This document shows, piece by piece, positions 45,301 through 55,335 of a stretch of 64,000 nucleotides of DNA. How positions within the stretch are numbered: position 1 is the first letter of the stretch; every line of letters begins with the position of its first letter. Source of the stretch: Porpolomopsis calyptriformis (lineage: Eukaryota; Basidiomycota; Agaricomycetes; Agaricales; Hygrophoraceae); the NCBI GenBank assembly GCA_951640195.1, contig OX621163.1:3782001-3846000 (forward strand), in the 5' to 3' direction. The position numbers and the translations under genes are program-made. The notes under the pieces are model-generated. The model ran no database searches. It was not told the origin of the DNA and saw only the letters and a program-made list of their open reading frames with translations.

Positions 45301-45827
45301 GAGATGTCGACAGAACGCGCTTTTGAAATATCAGCAGCTTGAAGAACAAAGGACTGAGATCCTTCTTGCTTGCTAGCATGTACAAAGGCAGCTGCCGAAA
45401 TAATAGACACAGGAGGAAGTGAAGTCGGAGCTGGAGTCGGAGCTGGAGTCAGAACTGGAGGGTCAAGCGGAGTTGCCTTGGAGGGCATAGGTGTCGATGA
45501 TGAAGATGAATACATTGGTTTTGGTGTCCTGAATGAAATACTGCTTGTAACCCAGTCAATCAACAGATTGTAGTGGGTAAGCCAGTTGAATCCAAGAACA
45601 GCAGAACATGATGCATCCAACGGAGTAACCAAAAACTCAATATCTAGAGTTTCTCCAGACGGAAATCGGATGGGGAGCATAACTCCCATATCAATGATTC
45701 TCCCTTGAGATCCATCAAATAATTGGAGTTGCTTCGGAGGAAGCAGAGATGTTTTGAGTTTGTTTCGATGGACAAAGTCAAAGTCCAAGAAACAATGTGT
45801 GGATCCTGAATCGATAAGAGTTGGAAT
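42306..45827 (-). pseudogene. pol of element Y (PR to chromodomain)
   Basis: One frame from LIDSGSTHCFLD (protease active site at 45815-45780) through RT (VVYLDDILIYSD near 44700), RNase H, integrase (GHFGQNKTIELIRREY; SMDFIEQLPN; CDRGSEF; GDGQTE) to the chromodomain (EISEILDSK..EGYEG) and TGA at 42306. Compared with X, 18 residues are missing in frame between TRKN and AFTS (RNase H start). Stops are TGA for Arg, for example at 43086 and at the DL-R-IGYFN and EL-R-NTISE positions. The N-terminal codons lie across element X at 52278 on. Confidence 0.85.
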
Positions 45828-46073
45828 TGTTACATCCCAGTTCCGACGAACTCCAATGAATTCCGATGAACTCCAACAACTCTGAACACTCTGTACTTTT
45901 CACATGTTTCCTACTTATGACATCCTCTGTCATCATTATGTCTCAGATATAATTATCTAGCAGGTATATAAGTACTGCGTTTTTTCCTGTATCTGTAGAC
46001 AGAATATCGACTAAGTCCCGTCGTTTATTCATCTCCGATCTCTGAATTCAACTCTGAAACTTTGGACATGACA
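45828..46073 (+). repeat. 5' LTR of element X
   Basis: 246 bp, TGTTACATCC...GGACATGACA, with a TATA box GGTATATAAG at 45963-45972. Confidence 0.92.
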
Positions 46074-46086
46074 GTATATTCTGTCT
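45963..46086 (+). promoter_or_regulatory. TATA box, RNA start and self-primer site of X
   Basis: TATATAAG is followed after about 30 nt by AGACAGAATAT (45997-46007). Two bases after the LTR end lies ATATTCTGTCT (46076-46086), its perfect 11-nt reverse complement. Tf1 also pairs 11 nt of its RNA 5' end with its primer site. The same pair is present in Y (53,641-53,675 with its LTR). Confidence 0.75.
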
Positions 46087-46108
46087 CTAGCTCGGGTTTT
46101 TATTCACA

Positions 46109-47335
46109 ATGACACAACGTACTCTTGAACGTTTTACAGGATTTTCAACTAGAGGTCGATTATCTCCGACCAACTCCGAAACAAGTCCTGTGTCTCCAAC
46201 TACGTGTACATCTGAGAGGCTTCCTACTACTTTTCATGATTGAGAAAATCCGTTATGACCCGTAACTCCGCAGACTACTCAAGGTCAAGCATCAACTTCG
46301 GTTGAAGAGACACTGCAAGTCCAGCCAGCTCAGGAAGCTCCAGAACAGGAGACAGCTGAAGAAAGATTGATCATGGCTTTTCAAAATATCGCCACCATCG
46401 CTCAAGCTTCTTCTGGAGCTAAACCCGCAAAATCCAAAGTCCGAGAGCCTGATCCTTTTGACGGCTCTGATCCGATGAAACTCCAACCTTTCCTGGTTCA
46501 ACTTCAATTGAATTTCAAGGATAGGCCTTCTGCATTTACTTCCGATGAAGCTAAGGTCAATTATGCTATGTCGTTTCTGAAGGGAATGGCGTTATCTTTA
46601 TTCGAACCTTATCTTTTGGAAACTATTCCTAACCCTCCGTTGTTCCTTTCGGACTTCTCAGAGTTCTGCTCTGAGTTACAGGACCAATTCGGACCTTTGG
46701 ATCCAATAGGAACTGCCGAAGCGGAATTAGAATCCTTGAAGATGTTCGATAATCAATGAATTGCCAAATATATTGTGCATTTCAATAGGCTAGCGGTTCA
46801 AGTCCAATGGGATGTTGGAGCACTGCGGCATATCTTTTACCGTGGTCTCCCAGATCGAATCAAGGATCAAATGTCTCAAGTCGGAAAACCAGCCACATTG
46901 GTAGCTATGAAGGAGTTAGCTCAAACGATTGATGCTAGGTATTGGGAACGTAAAGGAGAACTTAAGCGGGACTCCGGTCGTGCTCCTGCACCTCCGACGA
47001 ATGCTCCTAAACTACCTTCAACTCCAACGACACCTTCTACTTTCAAGAAAACTCCTATGAAATCCACTCCGACTACCTCAACTCCGAAGCATCCTGACCT
47101 CTCTGATAAGCTCGGACAAGACGGGAAGCTTACTCCGGCCGAATGAAAACGTCGTTTGGATAATAACTTGTGTATGTTTTGTGGATCCCCAGGTCATATG
47201 GCGAAGGAATGTCCAAAGTCTGGTTCCTCTGCTTCAAAGAAGGCTTCTGGACATGCCACTGCTGTTGCTGATCCACCCACTCAGGAATCCCCTACTCCTA
47301 TTCTGAGCGCCCCTCCGGCTGCTCCGGAAAAATAG
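46109..47335 (+). pseudogene. gag of element X
   Basis: ATG 46109 (MTQRTLERFTGFSTRG), 35 bases after the LTR, to TAG 47333. Capsid blocks are EPDPFDGSDPMKLQPFLVQL, FLKGMALSLFEPYLLE and QVQWDVGALRHIFYRGLP; zinc knuckle C-MF-C-GSPG-H-MAKE-C near 47173-47215. Four TGA codons interrupt it (HD-R-ENPL, L-R-PVT, NQ-R-IAKY, E-R-KRR). The first two and the third are Arg (CGA or CGG) in the Y copy, which shows the direction of change. Otherwise it is complete at about 408 codons. Confidence 0.85.
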
Positions 47336-47370
47336 GAGGCAGTCCGCATGAGATGCGGAATGTGGACTGC
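47326..47370 (+). promoter_or_regulatory. -1 frameshift signal between gag and pol of X
   Basis: GG followed by five A (47326-47332) lies directly before the gag TAG (47333-47335). Six bases later starts a hairpin: GCAGT (339-343) and CCGCAT (344-349), loop GAG, ATGCGG (353-358), then ACTGC (366-370). Pol is open in the -1 frame. Slippery run, six-base spacer and stem are conserved in Y with one inner mismatch. Confidence 0.6.
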
Positions 47371-50300
47371 GTTGAAACTGTTCCTGCATCTTCTATTGTA
47401 AAGCTCAACGCTTCCGTTCCTTGCTCTGATTCCTTTTTGATCACTTTATTTATTGATTCATTATCTATTCCGACTCTTATCGATTCAGGATCCACGCATT
47501 GTTTCTTGGACTTTAACTTTGTCCATCGAAACAAGCTTAAAACATCTCCGCTTCCTCCAAAGCAACTCCAATTATTTGATGGATCTCAAGGGAGAACCAT
47601 TGATTTGGGAGTTATCCTCCCTGTCCGATTTCCGTCTGGAGAAACTCTAGATATTGAGTTTTTGGTCCCTCCATTGGATGCATCTTGTTCTGCTGTTCTT
47701 GGATTCAACTGGCTTACCCGCTACAATCCGTTGATTGACTGGGTTACAAGCAGTATTTCATTCGGGACACCAAAACCGATGTATTCGTCTTCGTGGTCGA
47801 CACCTATGCCCTCCGAGGCAACTCCGTTTGACCCTCCAGCTCCGACTCCAGCTCCGACTTCACTTCCTCCTGTGTCCATTATTTTGGCAGCCGCATTTGT
47901 ACATGCTAGCAAGCAAGAAGGATCTCAATCATTCATTCTTCAAACTACTGATATTGCGAAAGCGTGTTCTGTCGACATCTCTGATGTTCCTCCGGACCCT
48001 ACATTTTACGCGAAAGTTCCTCCGGAATATCATGACTATGCTGATGTTTTCAGTGAAGGAAAATCTAAACGTCTTCCTCCTCATTGTTACAGCGATCATC
48101 ATATTGAACTAGAAGAAGGAACGACACCTCCACTGGGACGCATCTATTCTCTTTCTGTTGCGGAACAAGAAGCCCTTCGTATATTCTTGGATGAGCATCT
48201 TAGAAAAGGTTGGATACGTTCCTCCAGATCTCTGGGCGGTGCTCCGATCGTTTTCATCCACAAGAAAGATGGTTCCTTACGTTTATGCGTGGACTATCGA
48301 GGCATCAATAAAATCACCAAGAAAGATCGTTACCCACTTCCGCTCATCTCCGATCTCCTGGACCGTGCCAGCAAAGGTCGTATTTACACCAAAATCGATC
48401 TATGAATTGGATACTTCAATGTACGAATCGCGGGAGGGGATGAATGGAAAACCACTTTCCATACCAGGTATGGTGCTTTCGAATTCTTGGTTATGCCCCT
48501 AGGTCTATGCAATGCCCCATCAACATTTCAACGTTTCATAAACGAGATTTTCTCCGACCTCTCCAATATCTCCGTTGTAGTATATCTTGATGATATCCTT
48601 ATCTACTCCGATAACGTTACGGATCACCGGAGACATGTCCGCGAGGTACTCCGAAGACTCCAACTTAACAGTCTTTTCGGAAAACTGGAGAAATGTTTCT
48701 TTCATCAAGATACGATTGAATACCTTGGATTTATTCTTTCCCCTGGTGGAATTACCATGGACCCTGCCAAGGTTCAAATTATCCTGGATTGGCCAGAACC
48801 ATGGAAAATCAAGGATGTCCAGTCATTCTTAGGTTTTGGAAATTTCTATAGGTGTTTTATCAATAACTACTCGGGATTGGTATCCCCGCTTACGCGACTG
48901 ACCCAGAAAAATGTTCCGTGGAATTTCGATACTCAATGCAAGTTCGCATTTGAATCTCTGAAGTGGGCCTTCACTTCCGCTCCTGTTCTTGTCAATTTCA
49001 CTCCGGGATCACGTCTGGTAGTAGAGACAGATGCCTCCAATTATGCCATAGTAGGCATCTTATCAACTTACGCTGATGATGAATCATTACATCCCATTGC
49101 GTTCTACTCTCGGACTTTAACTCCGCCGGAGTTGAATTACAATATTCATGACAAGGAACTGTTAGCCATTCACAATAGTTTTCGCAACTGGCGTCATTAC
49201 CTTGAAGGCTCTTCTGACCCGGTCGACATTGTCACTGATCACAAGAATTTGGTATACTTTTCTATGACCAAACTCCTGTCACGGCATCAGGCTCATTGGT
49301 CTGAATTTTTGTCAGGCTTTAATCTGGTCATTAGTTTTCGCCCCAGAAAGCTCGGAGCGAAACCGGACTTCTTAACACGTCGGTATGACATAAACCCTAA
49401 AGAGGGAGATAGCGACTATGCCAGTATCAACCCTCAGAACCTCCGACCAGTTTTTACCTCGGAGCAACTGGCTTCGTCCCTACGAGCTTTATCCTTATTG
49501 GATCCAGTGTTAAAGGCTGCATTCATTATGGATGTGGACTCCCTCCACTCGAAAATTCGGAATTCACTTTGTGATGATCCAGTGGCTATGGAGTATCTGA
49601 AGGTTGCGGAGTCCAACTCCGAGGCCAACTCCAATGCCAACTCCAATCTCCGATGGACTATCGACACTTCTGGTTTCCTTCGTCACAATGATCATATCTA
49701 TGTGCCCAACGTAGATGACTTACGACTTCAAATTTTGCGTATGAAACATGATCATCCAATTGCTGGTCATTTTGGTCAAAACAAAATGCTTGAATTGATC
49801 CGACGAGAATACACATGGCTGGAACTCCGGACCTTTGTAAAGGACTACTGTAACTCCTGTACTATGTGCGCTAGGTCCAAAGTCCCTCACCATCGACCTT
49901 ATGGTTTGCTCAAGCAACTCCCAATTCCGGAGAAACCTTGGAATTCCATCTCCATGGATTTCATCGAGCAACTCCCTAACTCTGATGAATTCTCCGCTAT
50001 TCTTGTCATTGTTGATCAATTCTCCAAACAAGCTATTTTTATACCAACCTTCGACACCATCACTGCTCCTCAACTCGCTCAACTTTTCCTTGTCCATGTA
50101 TTCTCCAAACATGGAGTTCCCTCACATGTCACCTGTGACCGAGGCTCAGAGTTCGTCTCCCGCTTTTTCCGGTCATTGGGTAAAGTCCTTGACATGCGTC
50201 TCCATTTTACCTCCAGGTATCATCCGGAAGGTGACGGACAAACTGAATGAGTCAATCAAACCTTGGAGCAATACCTATGGATGTATTGTAACTATCAACA

Positions 50301-51029
50301 GGACAACTGGTCCCATCTCCTGGCTATTGCGGAATTCGTGTATAACAACGCTCCGAATGCTACTACTGGGATATCCCCTTTTTTCGCTAACAAGGGTTAT
50401 CATCCAAATATTTCAGTACACCCTGAGCGTGATCTTACTTCCGTTCGAGCCAGAGAACTAGCTGTTGATTTGGATGAACTCCACTCCGAACTCCGAAATA
50501 CCATCTCCGAAGCTCAAAAGCGTTATCAGCACTACGCTGACTTAAAACGCATTCCAGCCCCTGATTTTGAAATAGGAACTCAAGCCTTCATAAAGGCCAA
50601 GTTTTTCCAAACTACCAGACCCTCCAAGAAACTCTCGGAGAAGAACTTAGGTCCTTTTGAGGTTATTACCCGAGTTGGAACCCATTCCTATACTCTCTGT
50701 TTGCCTAGTTCCATGAAAGCTATCCATCCTGTCTTTCATGTATCACAGTTGGAACCAGCCTCACCGAATACGATTCCAACCAAGTACAACCTCCACCTCC
50801 TCCAGTAATCATAGACGGAGAACCGGAGTTCGAGATCTCTGAAATCCTAGACTCGAAAATTGATAATAGGCGTCGCTTATGCAAATTATTGTATTTGGTT
50901 TGTTGGGAAGGCTACGAAGGTACCGACGAAGAAACCTCATGGATCCTCGCTACTGAGCTAGGACATGCTTCGGAACTCGTCTCGGAGTTCCACTCCGCTT
51001 ATCCGGAGAAACCCGGACCTGACTATTGA
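47333..51029 (+). pseudogene. pol of element X (PR-RT-RH-IN-chromodomain)
   Basis: Nearly intact Ty3/gypsy polyprotein. Protease LIDSGSTHCFLD (47475); RT with RTPLGRIYSL-like PPLGRIYSLSVAEQEAL and VVYLDDILIYSD (48583); RNase H with ETDASNYAIVGIL; integrase HHCC (C-NS-C-TMCARSK), SMDFIEQLPN, TCDRGSEF, GDGQTE; chromodomain 50840-50950. Stops are TGA at 48403 (DL-R-IGYF) and 50248 (QTE-R-VNQ), both Arg in gypsy families. A one-base deletion near 50772, by comparison with Y, shifts the frame before the chromodomain, which ends at TGA 51027. Catalytic residues of all four enzymes appear present. Confidence 0.9.
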
Positions 51030-51079
51030 TTTCTTTCGCTCTTATTTATTCTTTACTTCAATTCAAAAAAATTCATTAT

Positions 51080-51862
51080 CTATTCCAAAGGGACTATTTC
51101 TACATCCCTTATGGGCATTTCCTCCTCCAACATCTCCAACTCCTCCGACATCTCCGAACTTTCTCCGCTTTCTCCACTATCCTTATACTCCCCATCTAAC
51201 AACTCCTCATTCCTCTCCATGGACTCCCTCATTCTCTTCATCTCCATCCTCATCTTCCTCATCTCCCCCCGAACTCCTTGCAGCTCCTCCCTCAAAATTG
51301 CCATCTCCGATGACTCCGCATTTCCCCGTCATCTTTTTCCACCATGCTTTGGTTCCTCCGTGGTGCTCCGAATGCGCTTTCTTTTTGCTGGTTCTTCTCC
51401 AACCCAGCATTTGGCCTTCACCTGTTGGCAGGCGGTACAACTCCGGGCCTTCCCCTGTCCGGTCGGCCACACACACCCCTCCGCACTCCCTTTCTTGATG
51501 CAAGGCTCACACGGAGCCCTCCTAAATGAACTCCGGTTAACTCCGGAATAAAGTGGATAAACAGAAAATACTTACGGTCGTCTGATCAAGGCCTCTTGCC
51601 CTGATCTTTCCTCTGCCGCCATCTCCGCCTGCTCCGCTGGCTCCGCTATTTGAGCCGCCTCCTTTGCCCTCCTTGCTGCCTCCCTTTTTGCAGCCTTAGC
51701 CGCCTTTCTGGCCGCTCGTCGTTCCTCTGCCAACCGACACTCTTCCTCCACCCTCCGGGCCTCCTCCGCTTGCTCCGCTTCCTCGCGCTCTCGTTGTTCT
51801 TCATTTTCAAGCAGGACTTGAAGCTGTGCGAGTTGAGCTTGGATTTCTTCGCGAGTGGGCAT
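51080..51862 (-). pseudogene. Antisense spliced Cys-rich coiled-coil gene of X
   Basis: Convergent with pol (50 bp between the stops). TATATAATA on the minus strand lies about 35-40 bp before the ATG at 51862. Exon 1 (51862-51576) codes MPTREEIQAQLAQLQVLLEN and a charged coiled coil. Intron 51575-51522 (54 bp, GTAAGT..TTTAG). Exon 2 has C-EP-C-IKKGSAEG-C-VW and SCTACQQVKAKCWVG, two CxxC clusters in a basic setting, then a second coiled coil (LREELQGVRGEMRKMRMEM) and an acidic tail. One TGA (R-R-RGNAE) interrupts exon 2. The layout suggests a DNA- or RNA-binding regulator, but no function is known to me. Confidence 0.65.
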
Positions 51863-52031
51863 TGTTAATGAAGAAGGGTGGTCCGCCGGACCTTATTATA
51901 TATGTTCCGATTTCAAACTACGACGATTCTCCGAAATCCGCCACATTCCGAAACTCCAATTTCTTGGTCATTACCAAATATGGTCAAGTCCAATATGCGG
52001 TCTCAAGGGCTTACCCTTAAGAGGGAGATAC

Positions 52032-52277
52032 TGTTACATCCCAGTTCCGATGAACTCCGATGAATTCCGATGAACTCCAACAACTCCGAACACTCCATAC
52101 TTTTCACATGTTTCCTACTTATGACGTCCTCTGTCGTCATTATGTCTCAGATATAATTATCTAGCAGGTATATAAGTACTGCATTTTTTCCTGTATCTGT
52201 AGACAGAATATCGACTAAGTCCCATCGTTTATTCATCTCCGATCTCTGAATTCAACTCCGAAACTTCAGACATAACA
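52032..52277 (+). repeat. 3' LTR of element X
   Basis: 246 bp, preceded by the purine tract AAGAGGGAGATAC and followed by the GGAAT target copy. The stretch 51863-52031 before it holds only the antisense promoter and this tract. Confidence 0.92.
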
Positions 52278-53640
52278 GGAATAGATAATGAATCGATAAA
52301 TAAAGTGATCAAAAAGGAATCAGAGCAAGGAACGGAAGCATTGAGCTTTATAATAGAAGACACAGGAACGGTTTCAATGCAGTCCACATTCCGCGTCTCA
52401 TGCGGACTGCCTCCTATTTTTCCGGAGTGGCCGGAGGGGCGCTCGGAATAGGAGTAGGGGATTCCTGAGTGGGTGGATTGGCAATAGTAGTGGCACGTCC
52501 AGAAGCCTTCTTTGAAGCAGAGGAACCCGACTTTGGACATTCTTTTGCCATATGACCTGGGGATCCACAAAACATACACAAGTTATTATCCAAACGACGT
52601 TTTCGTTTGGCCGGAGTAAGCTTTCCGTCTTTTCCAAGCTTATCGGAGAGGTTAGGATGCTTCGGAGTTGAGGTAGTCAGAGTGGATTTCATAGGAGTTT
52701 TCTTGAAAGTAGAAGGTGTTGTTGGAGTTGAAGGTGGTTTAGGAGCATTCATCGGAGGTGCCGGAGCACGACCAGAGTCCTGCTTAAGCTCTCCTTTACG
52801 TTCCCAATACCTAGCATCAATCATTTGAGCTAACTCCTTCATAGCTACCAACATGGCTGGTTTTCCGCCTTGAGACATTTGATCCTTGATTTGATCTGGA
52901 AGACCACGGTAAAAGATATGCCGCAGTGCTCCAATGTCCCATTGGACTTGAACCGCTAGCCTATTGAAGTACACAATATATTTGGCAATCCGTTGATTAT
53001 CAAACATCTTCAAGGATTCCAATTCCACTTCGGCAGTTCCTATTGGATCCAAAGGTCCGAATTGGTCCTGTAACTCGGAGCAGAACTCCGAGAAGTCCGA
53101 AAGGAACAATGGAGGGTTAGGAATAGTCTCCAAAAGGTAAAGTTCGAATAAAGATAACACCATTCCCTTCAGAAATGACATAGTGTAATTGACCTTAGCT
53201 TCATCGGAAGTAAACGCAGAAGGCCTATCTTTGAAATTCAATTGAAGTTAAACCAGGAAAGGTCGGAGTTTCATCGGATCAGAGCCATCAAAAGGATCAG
53301 GCTCTCAGACTTTGGATTTTGCGGGTTTGGCTCCAGAAGAAGCTTGAGTGATGGTGGCGATATTTTGAAAAGCCATGATCAATCTCTCTTCAGCTGTCTC
53401 CTGTTCCGGAGCTTCTTGAGTTGGCTGGACTTGAGGTGTTTCTTCAACCGAAGTTGATGCTTGACCTTGGGTAGTCCGCGGAGTTACAGGTCGTAACGGA
53501 TTTTCTCGATCATGAAAAGCAGTAGGAAGCCTTTCAGATATATGCGTAGTTGGAGACACAGGACTTGTTTCGGAGTTGGTCAGAGATAATTGACTTCTAG
53601 TTGAAAATCCTGTAAAACGTTCAAGAGTATGTTGTGTCAT
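52278..53640 (-). pseudogene. gag and protease start of element Y
   Basis: ATG at 53640 (MTQHTLERFTGFSTRS). Same capsid and zinc knuckle (C-MF-C-GSPG-H-MAKE-C) as X, ending at TAG 52414. A TGA near 53310 (KV-R-EPD) and one stop near 53270 interrupt it; several Arg codons lost in X are intact here (HDRENPLRPV, NQRIAKY). The same A5/TAG/hairpin frameshift arrangement follows. The -1 frame reaches SLSIP and is then cut by X. Confidence 0.85.
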
Positions 53641-53675
53641 CGTGAATAAAAACCCGAGCTAGAGACAGAATATAC

Positions 53676-53922
53676 TGTTAGGTCCAAAGTTTCGGAGGTG
53701 AATTCAGAGTTCGGAGATGGATAAATGACGGGACTTAGTCGATATTCTGTCTACAGATACAGGGGAAAAACGCAGTACTTATATACCTGCTAGATAATTA
53801 TATCTGAGACATAGTGACGACAGAGGACATCATAAGTAGGAAACATGTGAAAAGTATGGAGTGTTCGGAGTTATCGGAGTTCATCAGAATTCATCGGAGT
53901 TCGTCGGAACTGGGATGTAACA
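53676..53922 (-). repeat. 5' LTR of element Y
   Basis: 247 bp, the partner of 41362-41608, adjoining the ATTTC target copy at 53923-53927. Confidence 0.9.
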
Positions 53923-53964
53923 ATTTCTAAGACTAATCAGTATTTATAGCGTGTTGCTTAACAG

Positions 53965-55218
53965 GAACAGGAGACTCATTTGGTGAGGCATGGCCATGTT
54001 CTCACAGTCGAGGAGTTGCAACAATTGCGGTCTGACATCGATGCTATGGTGACTCCCTCATGGTTAACATCAGTGCCCCTAAACCTGGGCTCCCCGAGCC
54101 ATGGAAAGCTCAAGGCAGACTAGTGGCGTGTCCTTGGTACCACATATCTTCCCATCTCCCTGGTCCAGCTCTGGGCTAAGGTAGAGTCGGGCAATAACCG
54201 GTTAGATAGGTGTGGTAAAATATTGGATGTTACAATAGCACTCCTTTCCGCAGTAGTTGTCACCTCTTCTCGTGTCACTTCACCTGCGCATGCTGATTTG
54301 TACCTGCAACACATGCAAGTGTACCTTGCAGGTATCAAGATGATTTTCCCTGATTATGAATTCCATCCTAATCATCATATGGCGCTCCACCTCCACAAAT
54401 ATTTACTCCTCTTTGGCCCTGTTCATGCATGGTGGACCTTTCCCTTTGAGAGGCTCATTGGTGTACTACAGCAGGTCACTACCAATTATAGACCAGGAGA
54501 ATTTGAAGAGACCATGTCTCGCTCCTTCACTAGATCTGCCAATCTGCGGGGCATTTTATCAAAGTCTAGTTGTCCGCAGGCAATGAAACACTGCCAGCCA
54601 ATGTTCCAGAAACTCCTGGACCCGCAAGTCCACAACACGCTCGTCACTGATATCCTTAGTTTATCTGCTGCAGCGCAGGACACAGAAGATGAAGCTGCGA
54701 ATGATTCCAATGAATACAACTCACACCCAATGCCTCAGAGCATACATCAGGCCCTGGCTACCTTCCTCAGAGTCACCCCACTACGCCACACTAATTTCCT
54801 ATCTCATTTGACCATTGACGGTATCACAGATGCAATATCATCGAAGCACCTTGGGAATAGTTAAGTTCTGATTGCCTCGGATGAAAGTGAAATGCCTGTC
54901 CCTGCCCAAATTGATTACATCTTGCAGTTGCGTGCCGCAAATACTGTCAAAACACTAATTGCTGTCCGGCGTTATGAACATGCTCAAGTCGCTTGTGACC
55001 CATTCCTTCGATACCCCATACTTCAGACTAGGATGTGGAGCACTCGACTCAAAGAGATCAAGATCATAACCACAAATGTGATCGACTCACATTTTGCTGC
55101 TTCTCACCTCTCATGGGAAGAGGTAGCGGTAACCGTGGTGATATCATTGTCGCAGGTAAGTATATCCTTGTGCTTCAATGCCTGAGGCTAACAGATGTGT
55201 CTCATTCAGATATATTGA
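53965..55218 (+). pseudogene. CACTA (tnp2-type) transposase, 3' part
   Basis: Starts at the acceptor TTAACAG and continues in phase 0 with EQETHLVRHGHVLTVEELQQ. Typical tnp2 C-terminal blocks: WRVLGTTYLPISLVQLW, HLHKYLLLFGPVHAWWTFPF and ERLIGVLQQVTTNYRPGEFE, then SFTRSANLRGIL. A last intron (55156-55209, GTAAGT..TTCAG) leads to IY and TGA 55216. Stops are TAG 54121 (AD-Q-WRV) and TAA 54862. With the 5' part the protein would be about 1,180 residues, a usual length for this family. Confidence 0.85.
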
Positions 55219-55335
55219 GCAGGAGTAGTCTACTTGTATTGTCTACTAAATTTTACAGTTCAGCTGTGTAAATTTGGCCGGACTATGGCCTACTTAATGT
55301 TCTTTCAATTGGTATATGTTGTGATCATCATTGAT

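Larger units (their letters stand above)
45828..52277 (+). mobile_element. Gypsy element X, the youngest insertion, inside Y
   Basis: 6,450 bp, LTRs of 246 bp at 45828-46073 and 52032-52277, perfect GGAAT duplication (45823-45827, 52278-52282). By eye 13 sites differ between the LTRs, all transitions, 12 at CpG. Gag, pol and an antisense spliced gene are all close to intact; pol is one frame from 47333 to about 50770 with TGA as its only interruption. It has a self-priming signal and a frameshift signal. Removing X restores the Y protease (SLSIP-TLIDSG). Confidence 0.95.
41362..53922 (-). mobile_element. Gypsy element Y, inserted in a transposase intron; hosts X
   Basis: 12,561 bp including X (6,450 bp plus its duplication), so Y itself is about 6.1 kb. 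LTRs of 247 bp lie at 41362-41608 and 53676-53922, and the duplication is ATTTC (41357-41361, 53923-53927). By eye the LTRs differ at 12 sites, all CpG transitions. Y belongs to the same family as X but has lost about 54 bp in RT/RNase H and the middle of the antisense gene. A purine tract (AAGAGGGAGATAC) precedes the 3' LTR. Confidence 0.92.

Noticed and set aside
46109..51029. TGA read as Arg or Trp (altered genetic code or readthrough)
   Set aside because: Sister copies have CGA at the same positions and LTR pairs show the same CpG transitions in non-coding DNA, so decay explains the pattern without recoding.
46109..51029. X as a fully active retrotransposon
   Set aside because: Several TGA codons and a one-base deletion near 50772 interrupt gag and pol.
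38915..55218. KDZ (Kyakuja/Dileera/Zisupton) transposase
   Set aside because: The blocks PGPHKPPLDALNHYL, CDLPATRKTAGF and FERLIGVLQ, CACTC ends and a 3-bp duplication fit tnp2/CACTA better.
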